Assembly: GCF_045862745.1 (NCBI RefSeq)
Contig: NZ_BQXN01000022.1
Coordinates: forward strand, 1 to 39,488
DNA: 39,488 nucleotides
Reading direction: 5' to 3'
Source: Furfurilactobacillus entadae
GTDB lineage: Bacteria; Bacillota; Bacilli; Lactobacillales; Lactobacillaceae
Part shown: piece after piece, positions 23,902-31,579 of the stretch
Layout of the letters: each line of letters opens with the position of its first letter
How positions within the stretch are numbered: position 1 is the stretch's first letter
Position numbers and translations under genes: made by a program
The notes under the pieces: model-generated
What the model saw: only the letters and a program-made list of their open reading frames with translations
Databases searched by the model: none
What the model was told of the DNA's origin: nothing

Positions 23902-24666
23902 ATGGATCACATTCTAAGTGTTGAGCACCTGGCAAAGAGCTATCGCAGTCATGGCCAGACCTTTGCCGCACTGACGGACGTTTCATTTCAGATCGGTGCT
24001 GGGGAAGTTGTGGCCTTACTGGGGCCAAACGGGGCGGGGAAAACGACAACGGTCAGCATTATTGGCGGCTATCTTTTACCAACAGCGGGAACAATTATTT
24101 TTGATGGGCAGCAGCTGACCAAGCGGACACGGCGCCCCAACATTGGCGTGTCGTTTGGTGGCGAACTGGGCTTCTACGGCCGGGCAACTGCCCGACAAAA
24201 TTTACGGTTGTTTGCGGATTTGGCGAAGGTCCCACACCGTGCCCAAAAAGAAGAAATTGCGCGTGTCTTAGACATTGTTAAGCTGAGTGATGTGGCCGAT
24301 AAGCGGGTGCAATCCTTTTCGAAGGGGATGACCCAGCGGTTGCACATTGCCCGGGCACTACTGGGAGACCCAAAGTTATTGTTGCTGGATGAGCCGACTA
24401 GTGGGCTTGATGTTGAGATCGCTGCTAGAATTTGGGCCACGGTTGCGGACTTGGTTAACGCGGGGACGAGTGTCCTGTTAACAAGTCACACGATGACGGA
24501 AGTTGAAACATTAGCAGACAAGGTTGTGTTATTAGGGGCTGGGAAGGTCTTCACGACGGGAACGGTGGCCGAGATTGTCGCGCAATCGAAGGTTCAGCGT
24601 ATTGATCGACCGGCGACATTGGAAGAATCCTACTTAGCGTTGGCACCACAGTTAAGGAGACGGTAG
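23902..24666 (+). CDS. ABC transporter ATP-binding protein (ABC-2-type exporter)
   Basis: This is the ATPase subunit of an exporter. The 254 residues contain Walker A GPNGAGKT (41-48), signature FSKGM (139-143, a variant of LSGGQ), and Walker B LLLDEPTSGLD (160-170). The Q-loop region reads GVSFGGELGFYGRATARQNL, a GGE-type variant seen in drug/antibiotic-type ABC-2 ATPases. The ORF opens 26 codons upstream, but AGGGGG at 23891-23896 serves ATG 23902 (an ATG at 23899 is the alternative). Two membrane proteins follow immediately, the first with a GTG start two bases after this stop. The second is frameshifted, so the complex may be non-functional. Substrate unknown. Confidence 0.9.
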   Translation: MDHILSVEHLAKSYRSHGQTFAALTDVSFQIGAGEVVALLGPNGAGKTTTVSIIGGYLLPTAGTIIFDGQQLTKRTRRPNIGVSFGGELGFYGRATARQNLRLFADLAKVPHRAQKEEIARVLDIVKLSDVADKRVQSFSKGMTQRLHIARALLGDPKLLLLDEPTSGLDVEIAARIWATVADLVNAGTSVLLTSHTMTEVETLADKVVLLGAGKVFTTGTVAEIVAQSKVQRIDRPATLEESYLALAPQLRRR

Positions 24667-24667
24667 C

Positions 24668-25399
24668 GTGCGCTTTTTACGATTATTTTGGTTTCACTTT
24701 AAACAATATGGATCAAATCAGTACTTTTTCTGGCTGCCGGTCACCAGTACAGTAAGCATTTTTCTGCTTCAGTACGTCGTTGCCTATGCCAATGACGGGT
24801 TAGCCAATCCGCAGCTTTGGATCAATAGTGGTGTTGTGGGTCTCTGGGCCTCAACCGCAACGGCCGCTGGAAGCATTGGTTTTCAACGGTTTCAGGGCAC
24901 ACTGCCCTACATTGTTAACACCCGCTATGATGAGCGTGGCTCGTTAATTGCGTTATTGCTGCCAGCATCTAGCTACGGATTGTTGGCCTTTCCGCTTGCG
25001 TATGGCCTTGCTAAAGTGACGGGCGTGATGGTTGGTTCGCTTTCGTTAAACTGGTTATTTTGGGTTATCTGTCTGTGGGGTGGTGCGGCATTGATGGGTC
25101 TCTTACTGGCCGCGTTTTTCACACTCACGCCTAACGCACTGGTTTATGAAAGTTTGATTGATGTGCCAATTGTGTTACTGACGGGGTTGTTTGGGGGTAA
25201 AGCACTGACACGACCAGTAATGGCGGTCTCACAGTGGCTTTTTCCCATCACCGCACCAATTTCAGCGCTAACTGGTAACGGACACTTACACTGGGACGCC
25301 TGTATTGTGAGCATAACGTTGTGGGTTGGTTTAACGGCAGGGATAACCAAACATATCATGGTCTTAGCTAAAAAGAAGGGGACGCTCAAGGTGATCTAA
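24668..25399 (+). CDS. ABC exporter permease subunit 1
   Basis: The 243-residue membrane protein has about six hydrophobic segments (near residues 20-40, 55-70, 93-112, 118-150, 160-180 and 205-235), the size of a small ABC-2-type permease. AAGGAG (24654-24659) sits 8 bases before the GTG at 24668, which decides the start. It lies one base after the ATPase stop and one base before the next gene, so it is the middle gene of a three-gene operon. I could not name a subfamily. Confidence 0.75.
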   Translation: MRFLRLFWFHFKQYGSNQYFFWLPVTSTVSIFLLQYVVAYANDGLANPQLWINSGVVGLWASTATAAGSIGFQRFQGTLPYIVNTRYDERGSLIALLLPASSYGLLAFPLAYGLAKVTGVMVGSLSLNWLFWVICLWGGAALMGLLLAAFFTLTPNALVYESLIDVPIVLLTGLFGGKALTRPVMAVSQWLFPITAPISALTGNGHLHWDACIVSITLWVGLTAGITKHIMVLAKKKGTLKVI

Positions 25400-25400
25400 A

Positions 25401-26118
25401 ATGATGACACAGTTTTCAACGTTGGCCTACTTTGCAAATTGGCGCACCCGGCTCATTTACTTTATCCTGCTACCGGTTAATAACTTAGCGTTACTCTTTT
25501 TGATCAATGATCAATACGGTACTGGGTTTCAGTGGCAAATCGTGATTGCGACCGTGTGCATTGACGCGACCACACTGACGCTGCAAGCCATGGCGCAGCT
25601 GTTAGTAACGGATGCACGCTTAGGGATTGATGTGGAATTAATTACCAAAGCCCCCGCCAATGCCTATTACTGGGCCACTAAAGTTGCGACCGCATTACTG
25701 GCGGGCGCAACTTTAGCCGCGGTAAATTTAGTGGGGGGCGCTTATTTTGGGGGCACCCGTGGGCGTGGCCATGAGCGGGATCATGGTGTTACCGGGACTG
25801 CTTGGTGCCGGGGTGGTGGTTGGCTTTACCGGTTGGAGCCTGTCGTGGCAAATGAAGAATCCGTACTTCTTTCCCAATTTTTTTGCTTCGGTGACAATTT
25901 TGGTGGCTGGGTGTTTGGTCCTCGTGACGAAGTATCCGGAATGGCTACGTCTGTTTGCAAGCCTATTTCCGTTTTCAGAACCTGTGACACGAATTGAAAC
26001 GGGCACCGGTTCTCTGTGGATTAGTCTGATGATAACGGGCGGGTGGCTACTGGTTGGCATAGTCGGGTATGTCATTCAACTGCCACAGGTGCGCCTTGCC
26101 CGGGGTCATCAGTATTGA
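25401..26118 (+). pseudogene. ABC exporter permease subunit 2, frameshifted
   Basis: The frame from ATG 25401 encodes a membrane protein up to about residue 111 (...LAAVNLVGG), then runs into non-membrane, Gly/Arg-rich sequence and stops at 25997. The +1-shifted frame from about 25739 to 26118 continues hydrophobic, with a clear permease-like sequence (GAPVGVAMSGIMVLPGLLG...). Removing one G from the six-G run at 25733-25738 joins them as NLVGALILGAPVGVAMSG, about 238 residues, matching the size of permease 1. It could be a true mutation, a reversible phase-variable tract, or a sequencing error. Ribosome site AAGGTG lies at 25387-25392. Confidence 0.85.
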
Positions 26119-26125
26119 TGTGATT

Positions 26126-26175
26126 AGAAAAAAAGATCTGACAACGGCGAGAGGCCATCGTCAGATCTTTCTTTT
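26126..26175. terminator. Bidirectional terminator between the ABC unit and rpsN2
   Basis: AAAGATCTGAC (26132-26142) pairs with GTCAGATCTTT (26160-26170), and an inner GGC/GCC pair extends it. A-run on the left and T-run on the right make it usable from both converging genes. Confidence 0.85.
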
Positions 26176-26185
26176 GTACCGTAAA

Positions 26186-26455
26186 TTACCAGCTCGCCTT
26201 ACGAACGCCAGGAATTTTCCCCTGGAGTGCTAATTGGCGAAAATTGAGCCGTGACAAGCCAAACTGACGCAGGTAGGCGTGCGGCCGGCCGTCAATTTGA
26301 TCCCGCCGGTGAATCCGAACGGGTGATGCATTTTTTGGTAAACTCGCAAGACCAGCGTAATCGTGGTCTGCCTTTAATTGTGCACGGCGCGCGGCATACT
26401 TAGCCACCGTGGCTTCGATGCGTTGTTCTTTAATGATTTTTGACTTTTTTGCCAT
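26186..26455 (-). CDS. rpsN2: Ribosomal protein S14, zinc-independent (C-minus) paralogue
   Basis: This is an 89-residue small-subunit protein. It has the S14 core RPHAYLRQFGLSRLNFRQLALQGKIPGVRKASW but none of the CxxC pairs of the zinc-binding form, so it is the C-minus type that replaces the zinc form in zinc shortage in Bacillus. The ORF extends 9 codons upstream, but the canonical MAKKS start at 26455 follows GGAGG. A 19-bp palindrome, AACAGTAACAGTTACTGTT, lies just downstream of its probable -10, compatible with Zur-type repression. It is divergent from an FLP-like regulator. Confidence 0.92.
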   Translation of the reverse strand: MAKKSKIIKEQRIEATVAKYAARRAQLKADHDYAGLASLPKNASPVRIHRRDQIDGRPHAYLRQFGLSRLNFRQLALQGKIPGVRKASW

Positions 26456-26522
26456 TGAGCGATGATCCTCCGTGATCAACAATGCTAATAGAAACGGGCA
26501 ACAAAACTCAATTGCACTTTAT

Positions 26523-26541
26523 AACAGTAACAGTTACTGTT
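26523..26541. promoter_or_regulatory. 19-bp palindrome over the rpsN2 start region (Zur-type operator candidate)
   Basis: AACAGTAAC-A-GTTACTGTT is a perfect 9-1-9 inverted repeat. Its GTAA-N3-TTAC core and 9-1-9 layout match the Gram-positive Zur box, although only 6 of 9 half-site bases agree with the Bacillus form. On the minus strand TTGTTT and TATATT (26543-26548) lie just ahead, so the palindrome covers the start point. It is also about 85 bases before the divergent regulator gene. Confidence 0.55.
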
Positions 26542-26625
26542 TAATATAACAGATTCACTTATTAAAACAAAGTGTTTACGCTTTTTTTAAAAGACGGAAT
26601 TAATAAACGGTTGGGGGAACACATA

Positions 26626-27321
26626 ATGACGAAGACCCAGACAGGACATGGCAATCACGGTGAGGACTGTTTGAAGCTGGTGCCCATCTTTAAGACACTG
26701 GCACCGGACGCATTGGCGCAAGTGAGCCAGCTGGTCCATGAGGTGACATATCCCAAAGGAACAACGCTTTTTTCAGCGGGAGAATCTGCGACGGCGTTAA
26801 CCATTATCGCTTCCGGTCAAGCAAAGGTTTATCAGTTAGCGGCTAATGGCCGTGAACAGTTACTGTACCTCTTACAATCTGGGGATTTTGATGGGGAGGC
26901 AGCGCTGTTTAACCAGAGTACGCGGACAAGCTTTGCAGAAACGCTTGTGGAATCACGGGTGTGCACGATTGCGAGAGCTGACTTTCAGCAGTTATTGCAA
27001 ACCGCACCACAATTAGCCTTAAACCTCGTGAATGCGTTTGGTCAACGGATCAGCCAATTGGAAACGAAGACGACGGCAGTGAGCACAACCTCGATCGAGG
27101 GACGGCTGGCTGGGTACTTGGTAGAAACGGCGGCCAGCTTTCCGGCCCAACAATCGTTTACGTTGCCCATGCCTAAAAAGGAAATTGCGGTGTATTTAGG
27201 AACCACGCCGGAAACGGTCAGCCGAAAGTTACTGGCGTTTCAACGGTCTGGATGGATCGAAAAACGTCCAGGAAACCAAATTATTGTCCGTGATGCCGAC
27301 CAATTGGCGATGCTGATGTAA
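26626..27321 (+). CDS. flp: Crp/Fnr-family regulator, FLP-like (FNR-like protein with two cysteines)
   Basis: The 231-residue regulator has an N-terminal cNMP-binding-type beta-roll (about residues 20-135) and a C-terminal Crp winged helix (about 160-228, with KKEIAVYLGTTPETVSRKLLAFQRSGWIEKR). There are two cysteines, C15 (GEDCLKL) and C113 (SRVCTIA), 98 residues apart. In Lactobacillus casei FLP the redox-switch cysteines have nearly the same spacing, forming a disulfide that controls DNA binding; no FNR iron-sulfur cysteine cluster is present. GGGGGA about 8 bases before ATG 26626 sets the start. Lactococcal relatives are linked to zinc and oxidative stress, which fits its position opposite the zinc-independent S14 gene. 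Confidence 0.83.
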   Translation: MTKTQTGHGNHGEDCLKLVPIFKTLAPDALAQVSQLVHEVTYPKGTTLFSAGESATALTIIASGQAKVYQLAANGREQLLYLLQSGDFDGEAALFNQSTRTSFAETLVESRVCTIARADFQQLLQTAPQLALNLVNAFGQRISQLETKTTAVSTTSIEGRLAGYLVETAASFPAQQSFTLPMPKKEIAVYLGTTPETVSRKLLAFQRSGWIEKRPGNQIIVRDADQLAMLM

Positions 27322-27482
27322 AGGACTTACACAAGTGATTTCGCTGCTTCATTGGCATTTGTTGACGACGATTCTGGGCGCGTTGAAAAAAGTTTAAGAA
27401 ACTTAAGAATTGGCAAACGCCGGTCTAACAACTTGTCTAGTCCATTTGGTAACTTGTCGGACAGTTTAGCGTTGATTTGTGC

Positions 27483-27511
27483 TTGATGTAAGCGCTTCAC
27501 TACGGTATGCT
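27483..27511 (+). promoter_or_regulatory. Distal PTS promoter with cre site in the spacer
   Basis: TTGATG (27483-27488) and TATGCT (27506-27511) are 17 bases apart. TGTAAGCGCTTCAC at 27487-27500 is a near-consensus cre (a CcpA site) overlapping the -35 and spacer, so CcpA would block RNA polymerase. Confidence 0.65.
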
Positions 27512-27591
27512 AGTCCCGTGCTCAAGATTTGTAAACCACTGGGTAGCATTAGCGTACGTAAGGGTAATCGACATTTTTTTGCCGAACCGAT

Positions 27592-27629
27592 TGTAAGCGC
27601 TTTGCTAAACGGTAGTTAATGGTTATAAT
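27592..27629 (+). promoter_or_regulatory. Proximal PTS promoter with cre overlapping the -35
   Basis: TTGCTA (27602-27607) and TATAAT (27624-27629) are 16 bases apart. TGTAAGCGCTTTGC (27592-27605) is a second cre-like site overlapping the -35. The start would be near 27636, about 80 bases before the first PTS gene. Confidence 0.7.
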
Positions 27630-27715
27630 ACATATACGGAGAAACGGTCCAATATTTCTCGATGTATTAAACGATTTTATTGATTAAGGGCATTTAGGAA
27701 GGAAACGAAGACGAA

Positions 27716-28105
27716 ATGATCGCAATTATCGTTGCCAGTCATGGGACTTTTTCAGAAGGAATCACGCAATCATCAGCCATGATTTTTGGTAACCAAGAGA
27801 AGGTTGTTGCCGTGGGCGTTACCCAAGACGACGACCCAGATCAACTTCGACAACGATACGAACAGATTCTTGCGACATTTGCCGTGGATGACGAAGTGTT
27901 GTTTTTGGTTGATGTCTGGGGTGGACCAGCCTTCAACGTTGCAAGTCAACTCGTTGCAGAACATTCTGTTCGGATGGGTCTACTGACGGGGGTTAATCTC
28001 CCAATGTTAGTGGAAGCCTATACGGTTCGTCGCCAACCACTAGCTGACGTTATTGCCCATTTAGAGGCAATTGCAAAGGCTGGAATCAAGCATCTCGAGG
28101 TTTAG
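27716..28105 (+). CDS. Stand-alone PTS EIIA, mannose family
   Basis: The 129-residue soluble phosphotransfer protein has phospho-accepting H9 in VASHG, the VDVWGGPAFN block (66-75) and VNLPMLVEAY, as in the IIA-Man domain. It is close in pattern to the N-terminal half of the EIIAB protein encoded 590 bases downstream. It lacks any fused IIB, and a separate IIB follows by 22 bases. It could feed phosphate to the neighbouring IIB, or act as a regulator. GGAAGGAAACG precedes the ATG. It is the first gene of the PTS operon. Confidence 0.9.
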   Translation: MIAIIVASHGTFSEGITQSSAMIFGNQEKVVAVGVTQDDDPDQLRQRYEQILATFAVDDEVLFLVDVWGGPAFNVASQLVAEHSVRMGLLTGVNLPMLVEAYTVRRQPLADVIAHLEAIAKAGIKHLEV

Positions 28106-28127
28106 TTGCAACTAAGGGAGGACAAGC

Positions 28128-28622
28128 ATGACAATGAAGATTCGCTTAGCACGAATTGACTCACGGTTATTGCATGGCCAGGTGGCCACGATTTGGACCC
28201 GGGCGTTACGCCCTCAGCAGATTTTGGTCGTTTCCGATGGTGCAGCAGGAGATGCCTTGCGTAAAGACCTGATCATTAAGGCAGCGCCTGCCGGTGTGAC
28301 GGTCAGTGTCATTACCATTCAGCGGTTGATTGACATTTATCAAGATGCCCATTTCGATGATCTCGACGCATTGCTGTTGTTTGAAACACCAGCGGATGTT
28401 CAACGAGCAGTTGTCGGGGGTGTCACGTTAACGTCTGTCAATGTGGGTAGCTTAAGCTACACCGATGGTAAGACGATGATCACGGACGCCGTGGCGGTGA
28501 GCGAAGAAGATGCAACCATCTTCCGCGAACTTTCCGGCGCCGGGGTCAAGCTTGAAGTGCAAAAGACCCCAACAGATCAGCAACTAGATCTAATGGCGTT
28601 GTTGACCGAGCATGGTCTGTAG
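28128..28622 (+). CDS. Stand-alone PTS EIIB, mannose family
   Basis: A 164-residue IIB-Man domain with phospho-accepting H16 in DSRLLHGQVATIW, followed by VVSDGAAGDALRKDL and LLFETPADVQRAV, parallel to the C-terminal half of the downstream EIIAB protein. GGGAGG 7 bases before ATG 28128 sets the start; an ATG two codons later is possible. With the preceding IIA it forms an unfused pair that duplicates the fused EIIAB of the same operon. Confidence 0.9.
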   Translation: MTMKIRLARIDSRLLHGQVATIWTRALRPQQILVVSDGAAGDALRKDLIIKAAPAGVTVSVITIQRLIDIYQDAHFDDLDALLLFETPADVQRAVVGGVTLTSVNVGSLSYTDGKTMITDAVAVSEEDATIFRELSGAGVKLEVQKTPTDQQLDLMALLTEHGL

Positions 28623-28696
28623 CACCTGTTTTTCAGCGAGCAACAAATCGCTGACACTAATTTTGGTTTCAAATATTTATTTTAGGAGGGACACTC

Positions 28697-29680
28697 ATGG
28701 TAGGTATTATCTTAGCAAGTCATGGTGGCTTTGCAGAAGGCATTTACCAATCTGGTGAAATGATCTTCGGTAAGCAAGAGAATGTTCAAACAGTCACCTT
28801 GTTGCCAAGCGAAGGCCCAGATGATGTTCACGCCAAGTTTGAAAAAGCAGTTGCAACGTTTGACGATCCTGATCAAGTGTTGATTCTGATCGACCTTTGG
28901 GGTGGAACACCATTCAATCAGGCCAGCAGCCTCTTTGAGGGACATAAGGACACATGGGCAATGGTCACTGGTATGAACTTACCAATGGTCATCGAAGCTT
29001 ATGGTTCACGGATGACGATGGATTCAGCGCAAGAAATTGCGACTCACATCGTTGAGACTGGTAAGGAAGGGGTTCGGGTTAAACCTGAAACACTTCAACC
29101 TGCCGAAGCACCAAAGGCAGCTGCTGAAGAACAACAACAGGAAGCTATTGCACCTGGGACGGTTCTTGGGGACGGTCACATTAAGTTTGTGTTAGCACGT
29201 GTTGACTCACGGTTATTGCATGGTCAAGTTGCCACTGCGTGGACGCGTTCAACCAACCCAGATCGGATTATCGTTGTTTCTGATAACGTGGCCAAAGACG
29301 CGTTACGGAAGAACATGATTGTGGAAGCAACACCACCTGGTGTTAAGGCCAACGTCATTCCAGTTGATAAGATGATTGAAATTGCCAAAGATCCTCGTTT
29401 TGGTGCCACAAAGGCCCTTGTCTTATTTGAAACACCAGAGGATGCGCTTCGTGCCATTCAGGGTGGGGTGGACATTAAGACATTGAACATTGGCTCAATG
29501 GCTCACTCAGCTGGGAAAGTTGCCGTAAGTAAAGTGCTTTCCTTAGGGAAAGAGGACGTGAAGACCTTTGATGATTTGAAGGCCGCTGGCGTTAAGTTCG
29601 ATGTTCGTAAGGTTCCTGATGATTCAGGTGCTAACATGGACGATATCATTAACAAGGCCCGTAAAGAATTACAAGCCTAG
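28697..29680 (+). CDS. manL: PTS mannose-family EIIAB fusion
   Basis: This 327-residue protein relays phosphate from HPr to sugar. The IIA domain (1-125) has H9 in LASHGG and LIDLWGGTPFN. An Ala/Glu/Gln-rich linker spans about 134-155. The IIB domain (160-327) has H175 in DSRLLHGQVATAW. AGGAGG precedes the ATG. EIIC and EIID follow, so it forms a mannose/glucose-type permease. Gene order AB-C-D-manO matches the mannose PTS of streptococci and lactobacilli. The operon promoter region carries two cre sites. Confidence 0.95.
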   Translation: MVGIILASHGGFAEGIYQSGEMIFGKQENVQTVTLLPSEGPDDVHAKFEKAVATFDDPDQVLILIDLWGGTPFNQASSLFEGHKDTWAMVTGMNLPMVIEAYGSRMTMDSAQEIATHIVETGKEGVRVKPETLQPAEAPKAAAEEQQQEAIAPGTVLGDGHIKFVLARVDSRLLHGQVATAWTRSTNPDRIIVVSDNVAKDALRKNMIVEATPPGVKANVIPVDKMIEIAKDPRFGATKALVLFETPEDALRAIQGGVDIKTLNIGSMAHSAGKVAVSKVLSLGKEDVKTFDDLKAAGVKFDVRKVPDDSGANMDDIINKARKELQA

Positions 29681-29715
29681 TTAAGTAATCTCACAATACG
29701 TAGGAGGAACGTCAG

Positions 29716-30519
29716 ATGTCTGCTATTTCAATGATTTTAGTCGTGATCGTTGCGTTTTTTGCCGGCATGGAAGGGATTTTGGATGAATTTGAATTCCATC
29801 AACCCCTGATTGCATGTACGTTGATTGGACTGGTTTCAGGCCAATTAACCACCGGATTAATTTTAGGTGGGTCATTACAAATGATCGCCTTAGGGTGGGC
29901 CAACATTGGTGCCGCCGTCGCTCCTGATGCCGCTTTGGCATCCGTTGCATCTGCTATTATTTTGGTCCAAGGTGGTCAAGGAACTAAGGGAATCGGTTCA
30001 GCGATTGCGATTGCGATCCCACTGGCCGTTGCCGGTTTATTCTTAACCATGATCGTTCGGACCATTACTGTTGCCATCATCCACATTATGGACGCGGCTG
30101 CAGAAAAGGGGAATTACCGTTCTATCAACATGTGGCAGATCATTTGTATCTGTTTACAAGGGTTGCGGATCGCGATCCCAGCTGCCTTACTGTTAATTAT
30201 CCCTGCTGCACAAGTTCGGGCAATGCTTGAAGCAATGCCTGCATGGTTATCCGATGGGATGGCCATCGGTGGTGGGATGGTCGTTGCCGTTGGTTATGCC
30301 ATGGTTATTAACATGATGGCTTCTAGCGAAGTTTGGCCTTTCTTTGCCATTGGTTTTGCCCTTGCCGCTTTGTCAGAATTGACATTGATCGCAATTGGGA
30401 CCATTGGTTTATCACTTGCCCTGATCTACCTGAAGCTTGATGAAGGTGGTAACGGTGGTGGTAACGGCGGTGGTCGCACCAGTGGTGATCCACTCGGCGA
30501 CATCTTAGACGACTATTAA
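29716..30519 (+). CDS. manM: PTS mannose-family EIIC
   Basis: A 267-residue membrane subunit that binds and translocates sugar with EIID. It starts MSAISMILVVIVAFFAGMEGILDEFEFHQPL and contains GLVSGQLTTGLILGGSLQMIALGWANIGAAVAPDAALASV, the signature region of ManY/ManM. The C-terminus is unusually Gly/Asn-rich (GGNGGGNGGGRTSGD, about residues 242-257) before LGDILDDY. Together with EIID this pair is the known receptor of class IIa bacteriocins in related bacteria. AGGAGG precedes the ATG. Confidence 0.94.
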   Translation: MSAISMILVVIVAFFAGMEGILDEFEFHQPLIACTLIGLVSGQLTTGLILGGSLQMIALGWANIGAAVAPDAALASVASAIILVQGGQGTKGIGSAIAIAIPLAVAGLFLTMIVRTITVAIIHIMDAAAEKGNYRSINMWQIICICLQGLRIAIPAALLLIIPAAQVRAMLEAMPAWLSDGMAIGGGMVVAVGYAMVINMMASSEVWPFFAIGFALAALSELTLIAIGTIGLSLALIYLKLDEGGNGGGNGGGRTSGDPLGDILDDY

Positions 30520-30541
30520 ACCGAGGGAAGGAGAAACGATA

Positions 30542-31465
30542 ATGGCTGATAATAAAAAGATTACATTAACAAAAAGTGATCGGTTAAAGGTTGCTTGGCG
30601 GTCAACGTTCATCCAAGGTTCATGGAACTATGAACGGATGCAAAATGGTGGTTGGTTATTCTCATTAATGCCTGCTATCAATAAGTTATACACAAAAAAA
30701 GAAGACCGGATTGCCGCCTACAAGCGACACATGGAATTCTTTAACACTCATCCATACTTGGCTTCACCAATTCTTGGTGTTACCTTAGCCCTGGAAGAAG
30801 ACCGTGCTAACGGTGCTGCCGTTGACGACGTTGCGATCCAAGGGGTTAAAGTTGGGATGATGGGACCACTGGCTGGTGTCGGTGACCCTGTCTTCTGGTT
30901 CACCGTTCGGCCAATTGTTGGTGCCCTTGGTGCCTCACTTGCCATTGGTGGTAACATTCTTGGACCAATCTTGTTCTTTGTCTTATGGAACTTGATCCGT
31001 TGGAGTTTCATGTGGTACACCCAAGAATTTGGTTACCGTGCTGGTTCACGAATCAGTGAAGACCTTTCTGGTGGGTTGCTGCAAAAGGTTACCCGTGGGG
31101 CTTCCATGATGGGGATGTTTGTTATTGGGGCCTTGATTCAAAGGTGGGTTTCAATTAAATTCCTGCCAGTTGTTTCAACGATTCAACAACAAAAGGGTTC
31201 TTACATCGAATGGAGTAAGTTACCAAAGGGTTCTAAAGGGATTCAGGAAGCCTTAACACAATACAACTTGGGCAAGGGCTTATCCCTGTCAAACGTTAAG
31301 GTAACAACGTTGCAAGACAACTTGAATCAATTGATTCCTGGGTTGGCTGCATTACTGTTAACCTTCTTGTGCATGTGGTTACTGAAGAAGAAAGTTTCAC
31401 CAATCGTTATCATTCTTGGGATCTTCGTTGTTGGGATCTTGCTCCACGTGATTGGTTGGTTGTAA
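30542..31465 (+). CDS. manN: PTS mannose-family EIID
   Basis: A 307-residue membrane-associated subunit. It starts with the conserved KSDRLKVAWRSTFIQGSWNYERMQNGGWLFSLMPAI and contains GVKVGMMGPLAGVGDPVFWFTVRPIVGALGASLA, ending in hydrophobic segments (about residues 260-307). It starts 22 bases after the EIIC stop with GGGAAGGAG upstream. It completes the sugar translocator with EIIC. Confidence 0.95.
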   Translation: MADNKKITLTKSDRLKVAWRSTFIQGSWNYERMQNGGWLFSLMPAINKLYTKKEDRIAAYKRHMEFFNTHPYLASPILGVTLALEEDRANGAAVDDVAIQGVKVGMMGPLAGVGDPVFWFTVRPIVGALGASLAIGGNILGPILFFVLWNLIRWSFMWYTQEFGYRAGSRISEDLSGGLLQKVTRGASMMGMFVIGALIQRWVSIKFLPVVSTIQQQKGSYIEWSKLPKGSKGIQEALTQYNLGKGLSLSNVKVTTLQDNLNQLIPGLAALLLTFLCMWLLKKKVSPIVIILGIFVVGILLHVIGWL

Positions 31466-31486
31466 AATTAGATATTATTGGCAATG

Positions 31487-31518
31487 GCGGCTTGTACCCA
31501 CGTGTGGGCAGCAACCGC
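31487..31518 (+). other. Intercistronic hairpin between EIID and ManO genes
   Basis: GCGG (31487-31490) pairs with CCGC (31515-31518), TTG with CAA, and CCCA (31497-31500) with TGGG (31505-31508) around CGTG. There is no T-run, so it is not a standard terminator. It could stabilise or process the mRNA and set ManO apart from the PTS subunits. Confidence 0.5.
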
Positions 31519-31579
31519 TATTGTTGTTTATGGCGCAGTTCGTAGTGCAACGTGGGCTTACAGAGTAGGGAGAAAAGAC

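Larger units (their letters stand above)
27322..27715. other. Intergenic control region of the mannose PTS operon
   Basis: This 394-base gap holds two promoter/cre modules (27483-27511 and 27592-27629) and a direct repeat of AACTTGTC (27430-27437 and 27451-27458, 21 bases apart). No good terminator for the upstream regulator gene is seen; AAGTTTAAGAAACTT near 27391 is a weak hairpin. No sigma-54 type -24/-12 element was found. Confidence 0.6.

Noticed and set aside
26523..26541. AdcR (MarR-type zinc regulator) operator
   Set aside because: AdcR sites have TTAAC-N2-GTTAA spacing; this palindrome has a one-base centre and a 9-1-9 layout that fits Fur-family boxes better.
27391..27407. CiaR site TTTAAG...TTAAG before the PTS operon
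   Set aside because: The two TTAAG units are 9 bases apart instead of 11, and the motif is weakly palindromic, more like a small hairpin.
27322..27715. Sigma-54 (-24/-12) promoter for the mannose PTS
   Set aside because: No TGGCAC-N5-TTGCW-like element was found; two SigA-type promoters explain transcription.
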